From the NCBI GenBank assembly GCA_035527455.1, contig DATLAN010000379.1:1-25545 (forward strand): a DNA stretch of 25,545 nucleotides, read 5' to 3'. This DNA comes from DATLAN01 sp035527455. GTDB lineage: Bacteria; Planctomycetota; Planctomycetia; Pirellulales; Thermoguttaceae. The notes under the pieces were generated by a model that did no database searches, was not told the DNA's origin, and was given only the letters and a program-made list of their open reading frames with translations. A program made the translations under genes and the position numbers. Each line of letters begins with the position of its first letter. Within the stretch, counting starts at the first letter, position 1. Shown piece by piece: positions 22,187-25,545 of this stretch.

Positions 22187-22204
22187 GTAGGAGTCCTTTC
22201 CCGA
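22168..22204. repeat. 37-bp direct repeat, copy 2 (waaA initiation region)
   Basis: Second copy of 21581-21617 with one mismatch, located between the small gene ending at 22229 and the antitoxin start at 22149. Similarity stops sharply on both sides. Confidence 0.9.
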
Positions 22205-22228
22205 GATGTTTCCGGGGCGAGGCGACGA

Positions 22229-22426
22229 TTATTGGCCTGCGTCCTCCGCGCCCGAATCCGGCGGTTTCCGTTTCGACTGAATATCGGTCGATCTTACCAG
22301 CCGGTCGCGATGGCGCTCTTGGAGTTTCATGTAGTATTCGACCAGTCGCTTCGGGTCGTGACCGCATTCTTCCGAGATACGGCAGCGTGCCTTGCGCACC
22401 CGGACCAGCGGTGAATCGGGGATCAT
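22229..22426 (-). CDS. Small basic protein partnered with the PIN protein
   Basis: 65 residues from ATG 22426, with AGGAGGA about six bases upstream; it starts one base after the stop of the PIN gene, so the two are coupled. The sequence opens IPDSPLVRVRKARCRISEEC and continues GHDPKRLVEYYMKLQERHRD, a charged helical protein. Short proteins with this R..ISEE..HD.+.+VEYY pattern recur, as I recall, next to PIN-domain genes in planctomycetes, so an antitoxin-like role is likely. The gene order is toxin then partner, the reverse of classical VapBC. Confidence 0.7.
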   Translation of the reverse strand: MIPDSPLVRVRKARCRISEECGHDPKRLVEYYMKLQERHRDRLVRSTDIQSKRKPPDSGAEDAGQ

Positions 22427-22427
22427 G

Positions 22428-22907
22428 TTATTCCTCCTGTTCAAGGAGTTCAAGCGGCGTCACCAAACTCGGAACGAACAGTCCCAGAATGGCGTTGACG
22501 CGCCGAATATGTCCGAACTTGTTGGCATTGGCGAGATGCTTGCAGTTCCACGTCAGCAGGAAATCACACTTGTAGTAGGACGCCAGTGCAAGGTGAAGTG
22601 CATCGCCCGACGGGCTTGCCGGCATCACGGAACGCCGAATATACGCTTCTACGATTTCAATGACGGGCGTTTCGACGGCAAGCAGCGGAATGTCTTCCAG
22701 CAGTGATAGGGCATCATCTTTGGTCGGGTAGTCTCCACCTCCCAACTCGTCAACAACCGCCTCGCTCGAAAAGAGGTCGTAGCCCTCTCTCTTGAAGTCC
22801 CACCAGTGTTGCGTCCAGTTCTTGCGCGCTACGATATCGGGATCCGTGCGGATTTCGTGATAGAAGCTCGGAATCGTGGTCTCGATATACACTTTCGGAG
22901 GCGTCAC
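22428..22907 (-). CDS. PIN-domain protein, VapC-like toxin
   Basis: 159 residues from GTG 22907, with GGGAG about nine bases upstream. The acidic positions of a PIN nuclease are present: E9 in VYIETTIPSFY (Glu in place of the usual Asp, as in a known subgroup), E54 in SEAVVDELGGGD and D102 in SGDALHLALAS. FLLTWNCKHLAN (about 117-127) is the final strand. Unlike the downstream VapC this protein is full length. It lies 32 bases after the secA stop and is coupled to the small gene at 22229-22426. The probable function is metal-dependent RNA cleavage; the target is unknown. Confidence 0.85.
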   Translation of the reverse strand: MTPPKVYIETTIPSFYHEIRTDPDIVARKNWTQHWWDFKREGYDLFSSEAVVDELGGGDYPTKDDALSLLEDIPLLAVETPVIEIVEAYIRRSVMPASPSGDALHLALASYYKCDFLLTWNCKHLANANKFGHIRRVNAILGLFVPSLVTPLELLEQEE

Positions 22908-22939
22908 CGCGTCTATCTCCCAATCATACCCTTGTTACT

Positions 22940-25545
22940 CTACGTCACCCCGCTCTTCCGCATACAGCAGTTCTTGAACTTTTTCCCGCTTCCGCACGGG
23001 CAGGGATCGTTGCGGCCGACGCGCCGGCCGCGCTTGCGGATCGGCTCGGGCTTGTGGTCGGTCTGGGTGCCGTCGATGGCCGCCTGCTGCTGGGCGGCCA
23101 TCTCGCTGGCCGAAGCGGCCTGCTCGTGGACCGCCCGAGCGTCGCTCCAGGTCGAGCTGACGAAACTCTCGTCGAGCTGTTCCACGCGGAAGACCAGCTC
23201 GGTCACGCGCTGGCCGACCGAGTCCCACATCGCGTCGAACATCTTCATTCCCTCGCGCTTGTATTCCACCTTGGGATCGACCTGGGCGTAGCCGCGCAGA
23301 CCGACGCTGCTCTTGAGGTGGTCCATCACCAGCAGGTGTTCCTTCCAGGCACCGTCGAGCAGCTCCAAGAGCAGACGCCGTTCCATCTTGCGCATTTCGG
23401 GACGGAAGCGTTCCTCGAAGGCGGCGGACACGCGGTTTTCCAACTCCTCGCGCGAAAGCTCTTTCATTTCTTCCGCCGAAAGCCCGTACGACAGCGCGAA
23501 GGCCAGCCAGTCGGAGAGCGCCTCCCGCGGGCCGGGGCCGCGGGTTCGCCGGATTCCCTCGTCGTCGGGGGCGTCTTCGTCGAAAATCGCTTTCAGGTGC
23601 GTTTCCGCCGCCGCAATCGAATCGGCGGCCGAAGCCGCAAAGCCGCGGCTGTGTTCCAGCAGCATGGCACGGATCTCGTCCCGCTGTTTGTTCTTCAGGC
23701 TGATCAGGCTCAACGCGGCCTGGAACCGCTCGGCCGCCCAATCGACCAGGCCCTCGCGGTCGTAGCGCTTGTGCCCGCCGGCGTCGCGGGTGGTGAAGTG
23801 GGCCAGCGCCGCCATCACCGGATACTCGATCTCCTTCTCGGTGTAGGCGGTTTCGGCCCGGCGGCGAACCAGTTCTTCGAATTCCTCGATTTCCAGGTCG
23901 GCCACTTCCTCCGGAGCCACGTCGATGTCGAACTTGTAACGCAACCAGCCGCAGGCCGTCCGCAGGCCGTAGTTGGGTTCGAGGAATCGGGCCCCTTCGC
24001 TCAGATCGGTCTTCAGCACGGCGGCGTGAGCCTTCTCGATCAGAAAAGCCCCCACCTCGTCGCGTCCGATCCGCTTCAGGTCGCGGTCCCGCACGCTCAG
24101 GTGCCAGCGCAGGTTGGCCATCTTCGCCAACGCTTCCCAGTTCCACTCCTGTGGATCGCAGTCCTCGGGCAGATTCTCGTCCAGCGCGTCGAGCACCTGG
24201 CCGTCCACCATCCGCTCGGCCTGATCCTTGGCGTAATCCTCGGAAGAGGCGAAGTCCATTCCGCGGAAATCCCGGGCGTCCAACTCGACCGACAACTCCT
24301 TGGACGCCCACTGCGTGAACGTCTCGGTGCCGTAGTCCTTATCGAGGAACTGGCCGAGGTGGCGCTCGATTTCCCGGTCGATCATCTCCAGGATCAGCTT
24401 CTTGCAGTTGACCCCGTCGAGGATGTTCTGGCGATAGGTGTAGACCCGCTTGCGCTGCTCGTCCATCACCTCGTCGTATTCAAGCAGGCTCTTGCGGGTC
24501 TCGAAGTGGCGTTCCTCGACCTTCTTCTGGGCGGCTTCGATCCGCCGGCTGACCATGCGGCTCTCGATGGCCTCGCCTTCCTTCATGCCCAATCGGGTGA
24601 GGATGTTCCGGACCCATTCGCCGGCGAAGATCCGCATCAGGTCGTCTTCCAGCGAGAGATAGAACCGGCTGCTTCCCGGATCGCCCTGCCGGCCGCAGCG
24701 ACCGCGAAGCTGCAGGTCGATCCGCCGGGCTTCGTGCCGCTCGGTGCCGATGATGTGCAGCCCTCCCATCGCGGCCACTTCGCGCCCCTCGGGCTTCATC
24801 TGTTCGCGCTGCTCGATTTCCTTGACCAGCATGTCCCATTCGTCGGGCGGGACTTCCAGCCGGGTGGGATATTTCTCCTGGAGCTGGGCCCAGGCCATGG
24901 CCTCGGGATTGCCGCCGAGGATGATGTCGGTTCCGCGGCCGGCCATGTTCGTGGCGATGGTCACCGCGCTCTTGCGCCCGGCCTGGGCCACGATCTCGGC
25001 CTCGCGCTGGTGGTGCTTGGCGTTGAGCACCTCGTGTTTGACGCCCCGTTGATCGAGCAGCCGGGAGATCAGCTCGCTGCGTTCGATCGACACGGTCCCC
25101 ACCAGGATCGGCCGCCCGCGGCGGTCGATCCGGCGGATCTTGCCCCGGGCGACGATTTCCCGCTGTTTGCTGCCCTTGGGCACGAACTCGATCGACTCGT
25201 CGGACTCGCGGACGGTCTTTCCCAGCCACTCCTCGTGGTTGTTCATCACCAGCACGTCCCATTTGTGCGTCCGCTCGATCTCGTCGGCCACGGCCTCGTA
25301 TTTCTCGCGTTCGCTGCGGTAGATCACGTCGGGATTGTTCAGGCGATAGAGCCTCTTGTTGGTGGGAACGGCGATCACGTCGAGCTTGTAGATTTTCCAG
25401 AACTCGCTGGCCTCGGTCATGGCGGTTCCCGTCATGCCGCAGATCTTGTCGTAGAGCTTGAAGAAGTTCTGCAGCGTGATGGTGGCCAGCGTCTGGTTCT
25501 CTTCCTTGATGCGGACGCCCTCCTTGGCCTCGACCGCCTGGTGCA
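22940..25545 (-). CDS. secA: Preprotein translocase ATPase SecA (5' end outside window)
   Basis: About 867 residues of the C-terminal part; the frame stays open to the right edge, so the start is beyond it. The ATPase motor of the Sec pathway. It begins within the preprotein cross-linking/NBD region (LQNFFKLYDKICGMTGTAMT, then IPTNK-like VPTNKRL). NBD2 motifs are TNMAGRGTDIILGG and QLRGRCGRQGDPGSSRFYLSLEDDLMRIF. The helical scaffold and wing domains follow. The C-terminus carries the SecB/ribosome-binding zinc motif CPCGSGKKFKNCC after a basic linker. There is a family-typical planctomycete insertion between GGNPEAMAW and GGLHIIGTERHEARRID. The toxin-antitoxin genes lie immediately downstream on the same strand. 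Confidence 0.97.
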   Translation of the reverse strand, partial: HQAVEAKEGVRIKEENQTLATITLQNFFKLYDKICGMTGTAMTEASEFWKIYKLDVIAVPTNKRLYRLNNPDVIYRSEREKYEAVADEIERTHKWDVLVMNNHEEWLGKTVRESDESIEFVPKGSKQREIVARGKIRRIDRRGRPILVGTVSIERSELISRLLDQRGVKHEVLNAKHHQREAEIVAQAGRKSAVTIATNMAGRGTDIILGGNPEAMAWAQLQEKYPTRLEVPPDEWDMLVKEIEQREQMKPEGREVAAMGGLHIIGTERHEARRIDLQLRGRCGRQGDPGSSRFYLSLEDDLMRIFAGEWVRNILTRLGMKEGEAIESRMVSRRIEAAQKKVEERHFETRKSLLEYDEVMDEQRKRVYTYRQNILDGVNCKKLILEMIDREIERHLGQFLDKDYGTETFTQWASKELSVELDARDFRGMDFASSEDYAKDQAERMVDGQVLDALDENLPEDCDPQEWNWEALAKMANLRWHLSVRDRDLKRIGRDEVGAFLIEKAHAAVLKTDLSEGARFLEPNYGLRTACGWLRYKFDIDVAPEEVADLEIEEFEELVRRRAETAYTEKEIEYPVMAALAHFTTRDAGGHKRYDREGLVDWAAERFQAALSLISLKNKQRDEIRAMLLEHSRGFAASAADSIAAAETHLKAIFDEDAPDDEGIRRTRGPGPREALSDWLAFALSYGLSAEEMKELSREELENRVSAAFEERFRPEMRKMERRLLLELLDGAWKEHLLVMDHLKSSVGLRGYAQVDPKVEYKREGMKMFDAMWDSVGQRVTELVFRVEQLDESFVSSTWSDARAVHEQAASASEMAAQQQAAIDGTQTDHKPEPIRKRGRRVGRNDPCPCGSGKKFKNCCMRKSGVT

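Overview
The window looks like a chromosomal segment of a planctomycete, probably Pirellulales-like. The grounds are high GC content, a Ser/Thr kinase with the planctomycete-style N-terminal module, a PpiD/SurA-like chaperone with a very long acidic linker, a TopA with a lysine-rich tail instead of zinc fingers, a Kdo transferase (so a Gram-negative lipid A core), and many short palindromic interspersed repeats. No rRNA, tRNA, CRISPR array, phage gene or transposase gene was seen.

Layout. 1-1883 (+): the end of a PQQ-type beta-propeller gene, coupled by ATGA to an unusual ferredoxin-domain protein. 1946-5974 (-): three overlapping genes, a GT-C-like membrane glycosyltransferase, a methyltransferase-fold protein with a degenerate SAM loop, and a second polytopic membrane protein. 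6186-7223 (-): a FabH-type ketoacyl synthase III paralogue. It is divergent from a two-gene unit (7504-9267, +) with a strong sigma70-type promoter, encoding a tiny IDPATG membrane protein and a membrane-anchored alkaline-phosphatase/sulfatase-superfamily protein. These genes together look like envelope glycan or lipid modification. 9412-12144 (-): topA. 12584-15289 (+): PpiD-like chaperone. 15292-18157 (-): an RNase H-fold protein lacking most catalytic acids, followed by glgB. 18697-20040 (+): a tail-anchored Ser/Thr kinase behind a clear promoter. 20238-25545 (-): secA (5' end outside the window), a PIN toxin-like protein with a small partner, a second antitoxin/VapC pair, and waaA (kdtA).

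The most unusual content is not a single gene. First, at least five palindromic elements sit at or across gene 3' ends. They supply stop codons (1946, 6186) and, in one case, 33 in-frame codons made of pentapeptide units. Second, the ribosome-binding site and first codons of waaA are duplicated (37 nt, one mismatch) on both sides of an antitoxin/VapC module. The upstream copy now forms a 14-codon leader ORF whose stop overlaps the antitoxin start. Third, several proteins look like pseudoenzymes or decayed enzymes: the VapC lost its central acidic motif, the RNase H-like protein keeps one of four catalytic acids, and the methyltransferase lost its glycine loop. A rhodanese-domain fragment is fused to a repeat arm after the kinase gene. 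Family assignments come from recognised motifs only; no database search was possible.
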